From the NCBI RefSeq assembly GCF_002283365.1, contig NZ_MQWD01000001.1, positions 3,133,749-3,197,748 of the forward strand: a stretch of 64,000 nucleotides of DNA, given 5' to 3'. The translations under genes were made by a program, and so were the position numbers. This DNA is from Rubrivirga marina (GTDB lineage: Bacteria; Bacteroidota; Rhodothermia; Rhodothermales; Rubricoccaceae). This document shows, one piece after another, positions 22,062 to 30,366 of this stretch. Below the pieces are notes generated by a model. It was not told where the DNA came from. It made no database searches and worked only from the letters and a program-made list of their open reading frames with translations. Each line of letters begins with the position of its first letter. The stretch's first letter is position 1.

Positions 22062-22943
22062 CTACCCGCCGACGACCTCGCCACCGTTGACGTGGATCGT
22101 CTGGCCGAGCACGTACGACGAGTCGGCCGCGGAGGCGAGGTAGACGTAGGCCGGCGCGACCTCCTCGGGCTGGCCGGGGCGCTCGAGCGGAACGTCCTTC
22201 CCGAACTGACTCACCTTCTCCTCATCGAAGGACGACGGGATGAAGGGTGTCCAGATCGGGCCGGGGGCGACGCAGTTGACGCGGATCTTCTTGTCGAGAA
22301 CCTCCTCGTTCTGAGCGAGCGACCGGGTGAACGCCAGGATGGCCCCCTTCGTCGAGGCGTAGTCCAGGAGACCCGGGCTGCCCCGAAACGCGGTCACGGA
22401 CGTCGTGTTGATGATGGCGCCGCCCTCCGAAAGGCGCCCCAGCGCCGCCTTCGTCATGAAGAACTGGCTGTAGATGTTGGTCCGGAACGTCCGGTCGAGT
22501 TGCTCCGCGGTGATGTCGCCGATCCGCTCCTGGGGGACCTGGACGGCCGCGTTGTTCACGAGCACGTCGAGGCGGCCGAACGCGTCGACGGTCCGCTGTA
22601 CGGCGTCGTGGCAGGCCGACTCGTCTCGGACGTCGGCGCGGATGGCGAGGCAGCGCTGGCCCTCGGCCTCGACCGCCTCGACGGTCGTCTGGGCGTCCTC
22701 GTCCTCGTCGAGGTAGACGATGGCGACGTCGGCGCCTTCGCGGGCGTAGAGGACGGCCACGGCGCGGCCGATGCCGCTGTCGCCGCCCGTGATGAGAGCC
22801 GCCTGCCCGTCGAGCTTGCCGCTGCCGCGGTAGTCCGGGGCGTCGAAGTCGGGCTCCGGCGTCATCTCGTGCTCGTCGCCCGGGTGCTCGTCTTGATGCT
22901 GCGCGGGGAGGTCGTCGGGGTAGTCGCGCGGGCCGGTCGTCAT
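22062..22943 (-). CDS. SDR-family oxidoreductase (YghA/general-stress type)
   Basis: A 293-residue classical short-chain dehydrogenase. An acidic His-rich tail with DYRGSGKLDGQAALITGGDSG leads into the dinucleotide motif GGDSGIGRA (about 53-61), then NNAA, the catalytic serine region NTTSVTAF and Y-x3-K in YASTKG. The long N-terminal arm is typical of the YghA/YdaD/GsiB-linked stress dehydrogenases. It ends with a stretch for tetramer contact (HVNGGEVVGG). Substrate unknown. No operon partner: the neighbour genes are on the plus strand. Confidence 0.88.
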   Translation of the reverse strand: MTTGPRDYPDDLPAQHQDEHPGDEHEMTPEPDFDAPDYRGSGKLDGQAALITGGDSGIGRAVAVLYAREGADVAIVYLDEDEDAQTTVEAVEAEGQRCLAIRADVRDESACHDAVQRTVDAFGRLDVLVNNAAVQVPQERIGDITAEQLDRTFRTNIYSQFFMTKAALGRLSEGGAIINTTSVTAFRGSPGLLDYASTKGAILAFTRSLAQNEEVLDKKIRVNCVAPGPIWTPFIPSSFDEEKVSQFGKDVPLERPGQPEEVAPAYVYLASAADSSYVLGQTIHVNGGEVVGG

Positions 22944-23053
22944 GGGAGGGGTGGAGAAGAAGGGAGTCGGCCAACGAGATGAATGGAGGCCGGTTCGGGC
23001 GCCTGTAACCTTTGGGGGATCGCCCGCGTCGTCGGGATGAATCGCCCCCGACC

Positions 23054-23560
23054 ATGTCTCCCGACGCCCTCGTCCGTCAACACGCCGACCTCGTCTACCG
23101 CGTCGCCCTCCGGGTGACCGGGACGCCCGACGACGCGGCCGACGCGGCGCAGGACGCGCTCGTGAAGGTGTGGAAGGGGATCGCCGAGATCGACGCCGAG
23201 CGCCGGCGCGCCTGGGCCGCCCGCGTGGCCCGCAACGCCGCGCTCGACCTGATCCGCCGACGGAAGGTCCGCCCGGAGCCCGGCCGCGGCGAGCCGGTCC
23301 TCGAGCCGGCCTGCGCGTCCCCGCTCCCCGACGACCACGCCGAGGCGGGCGACCTCCGCGCCGAGCTCGCTCGCGCCGTCGGGACGCTCGACGACCCCTA
23401 CCGCACGATCCTCCTCCTCCGCGACGTCGAAGGCCTCGCCTACGCCGAGATCGCCGACGCGCTCGACCTCCCGCTCAACACGCTCAAGGTCTACCTCCAC
23501 CGCGCCCGGCGCCGCGCCCGCGCCGCTCTCACCGCCTCGGCCCCCGAGCTGGTCCCATGA
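23054..23560 (+). CDS. ECF-family RNA polymerase sigma factor
   Basis: A 168-residue sigma factor with region 2 (DALVRQHADLVYRVALRVTG and DAAQDALVKVWKG) and region 4 (GLAYAEIADALDLPLNTLKVYLHRARRRAR) and little else, the ECF plan. The ATG at 23054 is preferred to a TTG at 23012 inside the TAACCTTTG promoter-like stretch. The stop overlaps the start of the next gene, a zinc-finger anti-sigma factor, by ATGA, so the pair is translationally coupled. Target promoters are unknown, although such operons usually autoregulate. Confidence 0.93.
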   Translation: MSPDALVRQHADLVYRVALRVTGTPDDAADAAQDALVKVWKGIAEIDAERRRAWAARVARNAALDLIRRRKVRPEPGRGEPVLEPACASPLPDDHAEAGDLRAELARAVGTLDDPYRTILLLRDVEGLAYAEIADALDLPLNTLKVYLHRARRRARAALTASAPELVP

Positions 23561-24309
23561 CTGCCCCGTGCTCCCGTCTCGACGACTACCTCGACGGCCG
23601 GCTCTCCGACGCTGACGCCGAGGCCTTCGAGACCCATACCCTCTCCTGCTCCACCTGCGACGCCGCGCTCGACGAGGCCGCGCTCGACCTTTCGGCACTG
23701 GGTGCCGTGGCGTGCCCGCCCGAGGTCGTCGAGGCCGCGCTCCGCACCGCTCGGCGGGCGCCAACGCTCGCCCCCGACCGGGCGCCCGCCATCCGTCAAC
23801 GGGCGCGCCGTCGGTTCTCGGTGGTCCCGCTCGCCCTCGTCGCGGCCGTCGCGATCGCCATCGGGGTAACCTGGGACCGCGGAGAAGACGGCCCGGTCGC
23901 ACCGATCGCCGAGGCCGTCGTTCCCGCCGACGAGCCGGACGCGCTGCCGGCCGAGGTCGCCCCCTCCGACCCAGCGGTGTCCGCCTCGGACACAACGGTC
24001 GAGGCGGAGCCCCTCATCCCGACGCCGCAACCGGCGACGCCGGCTCCGCGCCGCTCCGCGCCCCCCCCGGCGCCCGAGCCCACCGCTCTGCCCTCGGACG
24101 ACCTCGTTGCGCAGGCCGACCCTACGCCCGAGCCCGCAGAGGCCGAGCCTGCAGAGGCCGAGCCCACACCCGCCGAGATCGAAGCCGCGCGGGACGACCT
24201 CGCGCTCGCCTTCCATCTCGTCGCCGACGCGCAGACGCAGGCCCGCGCCGCCGTCCGCGCCGAGGCGACCCCCCTGTCGCACACCATCGACCGAGCTCTC
24301 CCCTTCTAG
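23557..24309 (+). CDS. membrane-anchored anti-sigma factor with zinc finger
   Basis: A 250-residue single-pass protein. The N-terminal zf-HC2 domain has H27-x3-C31-x2-C34 (HTLSCSTC), which binds the sigma factor at the membrane. A transmembrane helix follows at about 87-105, after RQRARRRF, and then a periplasmic Pro/Ala/Glu-rich region with near-repeats EPAEAEPAEAEPTPAEIE and a helical end. Such proline-rich outsides often sense or span the envelope. It sits between the sigma gene and two DUF4252 genes, the arrangement seen in Bacteroidota. Confidence 0.88.
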   Translation: MTAPCSRLDDYLDGRLSDADAEAFETHTLSCSTCDAALDEAALDLSALGAVACPPEVVEAALRTARRAPTLAPDRAPAIRQRARRRFSVVPLALVAAVAIAIGVTWDRGEDGPVAPIAEAVVPADEPDALPAEVAPSDPAVSASDTTVEAEPLIPTPQPATPAPRRSAPPPAPEPTALPSDDLVAQADPTPEPAEAEPAEAEPTPAEIEAARDDLALAFHLVADAQTQARAAVRAEATPLSHTIDRALPF

Positions 24310-24321
24310 TCCCCCACGACC

Positions 24322-24894
24322 ATGAGATCGCTGATTCTGAGCGCGCTCGCCGCGCTCGCCCTCCCCCTGGCCGTCCAGGCCCAACCGCGCCCCTTCGTGG
24401 TGGCCGACCTGGACGCCCTGTTCGACTCGGAGCCCCGCGTGGAAGTCAACCTCCGCGGCGCGCTCCTCCGCCTCGCCGCCGAGGCCACGCGCTCCGACGA
24501 GCCGGAGACGGCCGCGCTCATCGACGGGCTCCGCGGCGTCACCGTCCGCATCTACCCGGCCCCCCCGGCCGATCGGATCGCAATCGTTTCCCGACTCTCC
24601 GACATCGGTCGCCAGTTCGAGGCGGACGGTTGGCTCACGCTCGTCCGCGTCCGCTCGCTCCCCGACGACCCCGACAACGAGGGCGACGTCTGGGTCTACG
24701 TCCGCGAGGCCGGTGACCTCTTCGACGGGCTGGCCGTCCTCGCCGTCGACGAGGACGAGGAGAACGCCGTGTTCGTCCACATCGACGGGACCATCAGCCC
24801 CTCCGACATCGGCTCGCTCACCCGCCGCTTCGGCGACGTGGACATCGACGTCGACGCGGACATCGACCGGGACGTCGACATCGACGATGAGTAG
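24322..24894 (+). CDS. exported DUF4252 protein
   Basis: A 190-residue protein with a Sec signal peptide (MRSLILSALAALALPLAVQA, cut before QPRP). The body matches the DUF4252 plan: a helical VEVNLRGALLRLAAEA stretch, then VRIYPAPP, GWLTLVRVR and the final VHIDGTISPSDIGSLTRRF. The tail is almost all Asp alternating with Val or Ile (DVDIDVDADIDRDVDIDDE), possibly calcium binding; that is inference. It follows the anti-sigma gene by 12 nt and overlaps the start of its paralogue. DUF4252 proteins in Bacteroidota accompany ECF sigma factors, but their task is unknown. Confidence 0.82.
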   Translation: MRSLILSALAALALPLAVQAQPRPFVVADLDALFDSEPRVEVNLRGALLRLAAEATRSDEPETAALIDGLRGVTVRIYPAPPADRIAIVSRLSDIGRQFEADGWLTLVRVRSLPDDPDNEGDVWVYVREAGDLFDGLAVLAVDEDEENAVFVHIDGTISPSDIGSLTRRFGDVDIDVDADIDRDVDIDDE

Positions 24895-25513
24895 CCGAGT
24901 CCTTGCCCTCGGCCTCGCGGCGGTGCTCGTGCTCCCGGGCTGCGTCTCGCTCGAGATGGGCCGGATGAAGCGGGAGATCGAGCGAGACGTTGAGGCCGCC
25001 GGGACCGCCGAGGTCGGCCGCGGCTTCGCCGTCGCACTCGGCCGCGGGACCATCGGGTCGAGCCGGTTCCTCACCCGGCTGTTCGCCCCGAGCGCGACGG
25101 AGCCGTACCGCGCGCTCTCGCGCCACGTCCGCCAGGTGAAGGTGGCGCGGTACGACGTGACCGGGTCGTTCGACGGCCGCGACGTCGGTCGTCCGTCGGC
25201 GCTCGACCGGTACGAGGCCGACGGGTGGGTGTCGCTCGTGACGGTCCGAGACCCCGAACAGGCCGTCTGGGTCCTCTACCGGGAGGACGCCCGACGGCTC
25301 GCGCTCACCGACCTGCTGGCGATCGCCCTGACCGACGAGGACCTCGTGCTGACGCGGCTTCGCGGCGACCTCTCGTCGCTCGTGCTCGACGCGGCCGCGA
25401 TGGGCGCAGAGGGCGACCTGTTCGGCGGCGCGTTCGACGAGACGGGCGTCTTCGGCCCGCGCGACGACGAGGAGGCCGATCGTGAGGATTCGACCGTCGA
25501 CGCCGCCCCGTGA
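24887..25513 (+). CDS. DUF4252-like lipoprotein
   Basis: A 208-residue paralogue of the preceding protein, anchored by a lipobox (VLPGC, C19). It has the same order: VARYDVTGSF, then GWVSLVTVRDPEQAVWVLYRED, then ALTDEDLVLTRLRGDLSSLVLDAA. The C-terminus is acidic. The ATG at 24887 overlaps the end of the upstream gene by 8 nt and its stop overlaps the next GTG. The two DUF4252 proteins probably act together in the envelope, under the ECF sigma factor. Confidence 0.8.
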   Translation: MSSRVLALGLAAVLVLPGCVSLEMGRMKREIERDVEAAGTAEVGRGFAVALGRGTIGSSRFLTRLFAPSATEPYRALSRHVRQVKVARYDVTGSFDGRDVGRPSALDRYEADGWVSLVTVRDPEQAVWVLYREDARRLALTDLLAIALTDEDLVLTRLRGDLSSLVLDAAAMGAEGDLFGGAFDETGVFGPRDDEEADREDSTVDAAP

Positions 25514-26175
25514 CCAATTCGCTCTTCGACCCGATCCTCGACTCGGCCCGCTCGATCCCCGGGCTCGCCGTAGGCCTTCTCGCAGCGAGGTTCGAACGGC
25601 CGCTGGCGGAAACGCCGACGACGCCCTCGATCACGGACTCCCTCCGCCTCGACGCCGAGGCGGTCCCCCTCGAACGGGACGAGGCCGTGCGGGCAGCCGT
25701 CCGCGACCTCCTCCGCCGCGACGGCTACAAGCCGACCGGCCGCGGCAAGCCCGCGTCGGAGTACCTCGTGAAGGCCGCTGAGGGCGGATTTCTACGCCCG
25801 ATCAACGCGGCCGTCGACGCCTGCAACGTGGTGTCCCTCCACAGCGGCCTCCCGATCTCGGTCGTGGATCTCGACCGTGTCCGCCTGCCGCTCTCGGTTG
25901 GCGTCGGTGGGCCGGATGATGCGTACGTGTTCAACACGAGTGGGCAGGAGATCCGACTGGCCGGCCTCCTGGGCCTCCGCGACGCCGACGGGTTCTGCGC
26001 CAACCCGGTGCGCGACAGCCAGCGGACCAAAACGCACGACGGCACCACGCAGGCGCTCTCCGTGATCTGGGCACCCGACCAGCTGTCAGGTCGACTCGAG
26101 GCCGCGCTCGCCTGGTACGCCGACCTCGGCCGAGCGGCGGGCGCCGTCGTGGCCGTCGTGACGTCCGACGATTGA
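25510..26175 (+). CDS. B3/4 domain protein (PheT-like tRNA-editing fold)
   Basis: A 221-residue stand-alone B3/4 domain, a fold found in the beta subunit of phenylalanyl-tRNA synthetase, where it edits Tyr-tRNA(Phe). Recognisable parts are RDLLRRDGYKPTGRGKPASEYLV, then NAAVDACNVVSLHSGLPISVVDLDRV and the final GRLEAALAWYADLGRAAGA. Solo homologues are proposed editing or amino-acid-binding proteins; function here is inferred. The GTG start overlaps the DUF4252 stop as GTGA, so it is carried in the sigma-factor operon. A GCCTCG/CGAGGC palindrome (25644-25663) lies inside and encodes LRLDAEA. Confidence 0.82.
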   Translation: MTNSLFDPILDSARSIPGLAVGLLAARFERPLAETPTTPSITDSLRLDAEAVPLERDEAVRAAVRDLLRRDGYKPTGRGKPASEYLVKAAEGGFLRPINAAVDACNVVSLHSGLPISVVDLDRVRLPLSVGVGGPDDAYVFNTSGQEIRLAGLLGLRDADGFCANPVRDSQRTKTHDGTTQALSVIWAPDQLSGRLEAALAWYADLGRAAGAVVAVVTSDD

Positions 26176-26186
26176 GGCCGCCGCGA

Positions 26187-26194
26187 TAGCTTCC
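26187..26194 (+). promoter_or_regulatory. -7 promoter box for the lipoprotein gene
   Basis: TAGCTTCC ends 22 nt before the ATG at 26217, with a pyrimidine-rich CATCCCCCTCTC leader in between and no Shine-Dalgarno sequence. Confidence 0.5.
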
Positions 26195-26216
26195 CGGCCA
26201 TCCCCCTCTCGCCGCT

Positions 26217-26705
26217 ATGCGCCGCCCCTCCCTCCTCTTCGCTGCCGTGCTACTCGCTGCCTGCGGCGGCGCCTCCGACGACGCCCCGCCAGCCGACGCC
26301 ATCGCACCCGCTGACACCGCCGGCCCCGAGACCACACGCCACGGTGGATCGCTCGAGGACGGTGACGAGACCCTCCAGACGGGCGAATACCTCGAGCGGT
26401 TCGAGGTCGTCGCCCGCGCGGGCCAGTGGATCCGCGCCGAGGTCGTCTCCGGCGACTTCGACCCGTACCTCCTCATCCTCAGCCCGTCCGGCGAGCAGAC
26501 CGACGTGGACGACTCCGTCGAGGGCAACACGTCGATGACGGAAGCGGTCCTCGCGGTCGCCGAGGGGGGCGAGTGGACCGTCGTCGTGACGACCTACGAG
26601 CCCGGAGAGACCGGAGACTTCGACCTCACGATCGAGGTGTGGGACGAGCAGCCGCCGGGCGCCGTGCCCACGGAGACGCCGGCCGACACGACCTCGACGG
26701 TCTAG
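26217..26705 (+). CDS. lipoprotein with pre-peptidase C-terminal (PPC)-like domain
   Basis: A 162-residue lipoprotein (lipobox LLAAC, C16). After an Ala/Asp/Pro linker, the region about 42-145 runs GSLEDGDETLQTGEYLERFEV, then FDPYLLILSPSG and WTVVVTTYEPGETGDFDLTIEV, the beta-sandwich plan of PPC domains found next to secreted peptidases and in carbohydrate-binding roles. No enzyme domain is attached. It converges with the E1 dehydrogenase gene, with the two stop codons overlapping. Confidence 0.75.
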   Translation: MRRPSLLFAAVLLAACGGASDDAPPADAIAPADTAGPETTRHGGSLEDGDETLQTGEYLERFEVVARAGQWIRAEVVSGDFDPYLLILSPSGEQTDVDDSVEGNTSMTEAVLAVAEGGEWTVVVTTYEPGETGDFDLTIEVWDEQPPGAVPTETPADTTSTV

Positions 26706-28705
26706 AACGCGAGCACCCGGCGCGCGGCGCCCAGCAGACGCGCCTGGGCCGAGTACACGTCCGCCTCGATCGCCTTCGAAAAGGGGATCGGCAGGTCCGC
26801 GCCGCCGACCCGGACCGGCGGGGCGTCGAGGTGGACGAAGGCGGCCTCCGCGACCTCGGCGGCGACCTCGCCCCCGAACCCGCCCGTCCGCCCGGCCTCG
26901 TGGAGCACGAGGAGCCGGTTCGTCTTGCGGACCGACGCGAGCACCCTCTCGCGGTCCCACGGCACGAGCGTGCGGAGGTCGACCACCTCGACCTCGGCTC
27001 CCTCGTCGGCGAGGACGCCGGCCAGGTCGAGGGCCCATTGGACGCCGACGCCCCACGTCACGAGCGTCAGGTCGGCACCCTCCCGGACGACGCGTGCGTG
27101 CCCGAGCTCGACCCAGTGCTCGCCGGTCGGCACGGGGCCGCGGAGCGAGCGGTAGAGCGCCTTGTGCTCGAACACGAGGACCGGGTTGTCGTCCTCGATC
27201 GCGCTCCGGATGAGGCCCTTCGCGTCGGCCGGCGTGGCCGGGACGACGACCTTGAGGCCGGGCACGTGGCAGAACCACGCCTCCGGGCTCTGGCTGTGGA
27301 ACGGCCCGGCGCCGATGCCGCCGCCGAACGGCGCGCGGATCGTGACCGGCACCGGCACGCCCCACCGGTAGTGCGTCGTCGCGAGGTTGTTGACGATCTG
27401 GTTGAACCCGCATGTGATGAAGTCGGCGTACTGCATCTCGACCACGGGCCGGTAGCCGTCGACGGCGAGGCCGAGGGCGCACCCGAGCGCGCCGCTCTCG
27501 ATGATGGGGGTGTTCCGGACCCGGTCGGCGCCGAACCGCTCGGCGAAGCCGGCCGTGACCTTGAACACGCCGCCGTAGTCGGCCACGTCCTGGCCCATGA
27601 GGAGCGTGGTGTCATCGGCGTCAAGGGCGTCGGCGAGGCCCGCGCTGAGGGCGTCGATAAAGCGGACGTCGTCCTCGACCAGCGTTCGCCCGGCCGGCGA
27701 GGGCGCCGGCTTCGAGGGAGCGAACACGTCGGCCGCCTCGCGCTCCGGAGTCGACGTGACCTCGGGTTGGGTCAGGGCCCACTCGGCCACCTCCTCGATC
27801 TCCGCGGCCACCTCGGCGTCAATCCGGTCGAGGCCGGCGGGGTCGACGCCCGACTCGACGAGTCGCTCGCGGTAGCGGTCGATGGGATCGCGGCGGCTCC
27901 ACTCCGTGATGAGGCCGTCCGGGACGTACCGCGTGCCCGAGGCCTCCTCGTGGCCGCGGACGCGGAACGTCTTCATCTCGAGGAGGGTCGGCCCCTCCCC
28001 TCTCCTGGCGCGGCGGATGGCGTCGTCGACGACTGCAATAACGGTGTCCAGATCGTTCCCATCCACGACCTCCCCAGGCATCCCGTACCCCGCCGCAGCG
28101 TCGGCGATGTCTTCGACCGGGAGCGCGTCGGCGGTCGGCGTCGAGAGCCCATAGCCGTTGTTCTCGACCACGAACACGACGGGAAGCGTCCAGACGGCCG
28201 CGAGGTTCAGCGCCTCGTGGAAGTCGCCCTCCCGCGTCGCCCCCTCGCCCGTGAACGCGATCGCGACGGCGTCGTCGCCGCGAAGCTGCGCGGCCAGCCC
28301 GAGGCCGTCGGCGACTGGGAGCATCGCCGCGAGGTGCGAGATCATCCCGACGATCCGCTTCTCAGGCAGGCCAAAGTGGAAGGTCCGGTCGCGGCCCTTG
28401 GTGAAGCCGCCCTCCCGTCCCATAAGCTGGCAGAAGAGCGGCCGGAGCGGCACGCCACGCGTCGTCCACAGGCCGAGGTTCCGGTGCATGGGGAGGAGCC
28501 AGTCGCGCTCCTCGGCCGCCAGGGCGCACCCGACCGCGATGGCCTCCTGTCCGTAGCCGCTGAACCACTTCGAGAGCCGGTTCTGGCGGATCAGCCGGAG
28601 CATCTTGTCCTCGACCGCGCGCGGCACGCGGAGGGCGCGGTACCGCGCGAGTCGGTCGGCCTCGGTGAGAGGACGGGGCATGGCGGCAGACGGGGCGACG
28701 GGCAT
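26702..28705 (-). CDS. fused 2-oxo acid dehydrogenase E1 (alpha-beta)
   Basis: A 667-residue thiamin-diphosphate enzyme in which E1-alpha (about 15-330) and E1-beta (345-667) are one polypeptide. The TPP motif runs from GEG (153) through ENNGYG (181-186); the beta half shows GFNQIVNNLA, APFGGGIGAGPFHSQSPEAW and the C-terminal transketolase-like domain. It decarboxylates pyruvate or branched-chain 2-oxo acids and passes the acyl group to E2; HRNLG and the beta-half HSQ resemble the branched-chain/pyruvate group. No E2 or E3 gene is adjacent. ATG at 28705 fits the promoter spacing; another Met lies at residue 9. Confidence 0.9.
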   Translation of the reverse strand: MPVAPSAAMPRPLTEADRLARYRALRVPRAVEDKMLRLIRQNRLSKWFSGYGQEAIAVGCALAAEERDWLLPMHRNLGLWTTRGVPLRPLFCQLMGREGGFTKGRDRTFHFGLPEKRIVGMISHLAAMLPVADGLGLAAQLRGDDAVAIAFTGEGATREGDFHEALNLAAVWTLPVVFVVENNGYGLSTPTADALPVEDIADAAAGYGMPGEVVDGNDLDTVIAVVDDAIRRARRGEGPTLLEMKTFRVRGHEEASGTRYVPDGLITEWSRRDPIDRYRERLVESGVDPAGLDRIDAEVAAEIEEVAEWALTQPEVTSTPEREAADVFAPSKPAPSPAGRTLVEDDVRFIDALSAGLADALDADDTTLLMGQDVADYGGVFKVTAGFAERFGADRVRNTPIIESGALGCALGLAVDGYRPVVEMQYADFITCGFNQIVNNLATTHYRWGVPVPVTIRAPFGGGIGAGPFHSQSPEAWFCHVPGLKVVVPATPADAKGLIRSAIEDDNPVLVFEHKALYRSLRGPVPTGEHWVELGHARVVREGADLTLVTWGVGVQWALDLAGVLADEGAEVEVVDLRTLVPWDRERVLASVRKTNRLLVLHEAGRTGGFGGEVAAEVAEAAFVHLDAPPVRVGGADLPIPFSKAIEADVYSAQARLLGAARRVLAF
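28034..28044 (+). repeat. Polar motif TGCAATAACGG, copy 6
   Basis: Exact 11-mer, in context GACTGCAATAACGGTG. It is antisense to the E1 gene and encodes VIA as GTT ATT GCA. Confidence 0.6.
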
Positions 28706-28724
28706 CGGTCCGGAGAGGGGGGCC

Positions 28725-28732
28725 GAAAGCTA
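28725..28732 (-). promoter_or_regulatory. -7 promoter box for the E1 dehydrogenase gene
   Basis: The minus strand reads TAGCTTTC, 19 nt before the ATG at 28705, the same word and nearly the same spacing as the box for the ThiD-like gene. A degenerate GCCTCG-type palindrome lies just upstream (about 28734-28755). Confidence 0.5.
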
Positions 28733-28757
28733 CCCCGCCCTCCGCCCCGAGGCGGGC

Positions 28758-30242
28758 CTACTGCCCCTCGCCGGCGAGGGCCGTCCGGACCGTCCGGAAC
28801 AGGATCTTCGCGTCGAGCCCGAGGCTCATCGTCTCGATGTAGAACAGGTCGTACTTCAGCTTCTGACGGACGTCGTCGAGGTCGGTGTCGTAGCGCCACT
28901 TGACCTGGGCGAGGCCCGTCACGCCGGGCTGTACGCGGTGCCGGCGGCTGTAGAGCGGGATCCGGTCAACCAGCTGCTCCACGAAATAGGGGCGCTCGGG
29001 GCGCGGCCCGACGAGGCTCATCTGCCCGACGAGGACGTTCCACATCTGGGGGATCTCGTCGAGGCGGAGCTTGCGGAGCCACCGCCCGACGGGCGTGATC
29101 CGCTTGTCGCCGTGCTCGGCCCAGACCGGCCCCGTGTGGCGCTCGGCGTCGTCGACCATCGTCCGGAACTTGAGCATCGTGAACGGCTTGCCATGCCTCC
29201 CGACGCGCGTCTGGCGGAAGATGGCCGGGCCGGGCGAGGTGGCCCGCACGAGGCCCGCGAGGGCCAGCCAGACCGGCGCGCCGACGACGAGCACGAGCGC
29301 GCTCACGACCGCGTCGACGATCCGCTTGGTCCGCCGCTCCCACGCCGGCATCGGCTCCGGGAGGACTTCGATGAGTGGGAGGCCATACGTGTGCTCCGTC
29401 CGCGCCATCCCGCCGACGGCGGCGTAGAAGTCGGGGACCAGCTTCAGGGTGACCGGCTTGCCATCACAGACGCGGAGGACCTCGTCGAGCGTGTCGTGGT
29501 CCTCCGTGCCCAGCGCGATGATGACGTCCTGTACGCGGAGCCGATCGATGAGGCCGGGGAGCTCCGCGACGGCCGCGCGCGGGGCGCCGGCGGCCGTCAC
29601 CTCGATGGCGCCGGCCGGGAGCGCATCCCCGCCGGGGAAGCGCGCGGAGATGTGGACGGGCGCGTCCTCGAGGTCGTCGTAGCCCGCCTCGGCGAGGACG
29701 GGGACTGAGGTGGGCGCAGTCAGGCGGACCGCCCCGACGATCTCGATGTTGGCCGCCGGATACCGCGCGAGGTCGTGGTAGAGCGTCTCGACGCGGTCCG
29801 ACCATCCGACGACGACGGCCCTGTGTCGCCCGTAGCCGCGAACGACGAGGGCCCGCTGGACGGCGCGGACCACCATCCGAGCGCTCCCGACCGCCACGAA
29901 CTGCGCGAGCGCGTAGCCGCCGATGGCGACGCGCAACTCGCGGGCCTCCAGCTGATCGACGACCAGGCCGAAAAGGAGCGCGAGGCAGCCGAATACGACG
30001 ACCTTGGCGAGCGTCCCGAGTTCGTCGAGTCGGCCGCGGGCGTAGCGCTCGGCATAAAGGCCCGAGAAGGCGAACAGCAACAGCCACGACACGACCAGCA
30101 GCGCACCCGTGACGAAACGGGTGCCGGCGACGGCCGGGAGCCAGTTCCAGGCCGGTTCTCCGCCCACAACCACGGCGAGCGCGGCGGCGGTGGCGAGGGC
30201 GTCCCCCAGGACGAGGGCGAGGATCTCAATGCGACGAGACAA
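28758..30242 (-). CDS. exopolysaccharide polyprenyl glycosylphosphotransferase (WcaJ/WbaP type)
   Basis: It starts surface-polysaccharide repeats by moving a sugar-1-phosphate onto undecaprenyl phosphate. An N-terminal block of four hydrophobic segments and a central Rossmann-like domain precede a membrane hairpin (VVSALVLVVGAPVWLALAGLV) and the catalytic domain: RTRVGRHGKPFTMLKFRTM, RKLRLDEIPQMWNVLVG, SLVGPRPERPYF and HRVQPGVTGLAQV. I place the start at TTG 30242 (LSRRIEIL); the frame is open to 30368, which would overlap the divergent gene. It is divergent from a Wzi-like gene, a sensible partner. Confidence 0.88.
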   Translation of the reverse strand: MSRRIEILALVLGDALATAAALAVVVGGEPAWNWLPAVAGTRFVTGALLVVSWLLLFAFSGLYAERYARGRLDELGTLAKVVVFGCLALLFGLVVDQLEARELRVAIGGYALAQFVAVGSARMVVRAVQRALVVRGYGRHRAVVVGWSDRVETLYHDLARYPAANIEIVGAVRLTAPTSVPVLAEAGYDDLEDAPVHISARFPGGDALPAGAIEVTAAGAPRAAVAELPGLIDRLRVQDVIIALGTEDHDTLDEVLRVCDGKPVTLKLVPDFYAAVGGMARTEHTYGLPLIEVLPEPMPAWERRTKRIVDAVVSALVLVVGAPVWLALAGLVRATSPGPAIFRQTRVGRHGKPFTMLKFRTMVDDAERHTGPVWAEHGDKRITPVGRWLRKLRLDEIPQMWNVLVGQMSLVGPRPERPYFVEQLVDRIPLYSRRHRVQPGVTGLAQVKWRYDTDLDDVRQKLKYDLFYIETMSLGLDAKILFRTVRTALAGEGQ

Positions 30243-30354
30243 GCGCGGGGAGCGAGGTGCGCGTAACGGAAAGAGTCTCGGGGCACTGGGGGCGTGTGAC
30301 AGGGCGAAAGTAGGCGCCCTCACTAGACGGCGCAAGCCGGGACTGGAGGGGCGG

Positions 30355-30362
30355 TAGTTTTG
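30355..30362 (+). promoter_or_regulatory. -7 promoter box, leaderless spacing (Wzi-like gene)
   Basis: TAGTTTTG is an exact match to TAnnTTTG and ends only 4 nt before the ATG at 30367. If the box is centred at -7, transcription would begin at or near the A of the start codon. Confidence 0.5.
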
Positions 30363-30366
30363 CACC

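Noticed and set aside
24834-24890. Asp-Val/Asp-Ile repeat in the DUF4252 gene as a DNA repeat locus
   Set aside because: It is a GACATCGACGTC-like coding low-complexity tail with no copies elsewhere; better treated as a protein feature.
26426-28903. 825-codon plus-strand open frame
   Set aside because: Antisense to the E1 dehydrogenase gene, with complete thiamin-diphosphate motifs. Composition is shadow-like.
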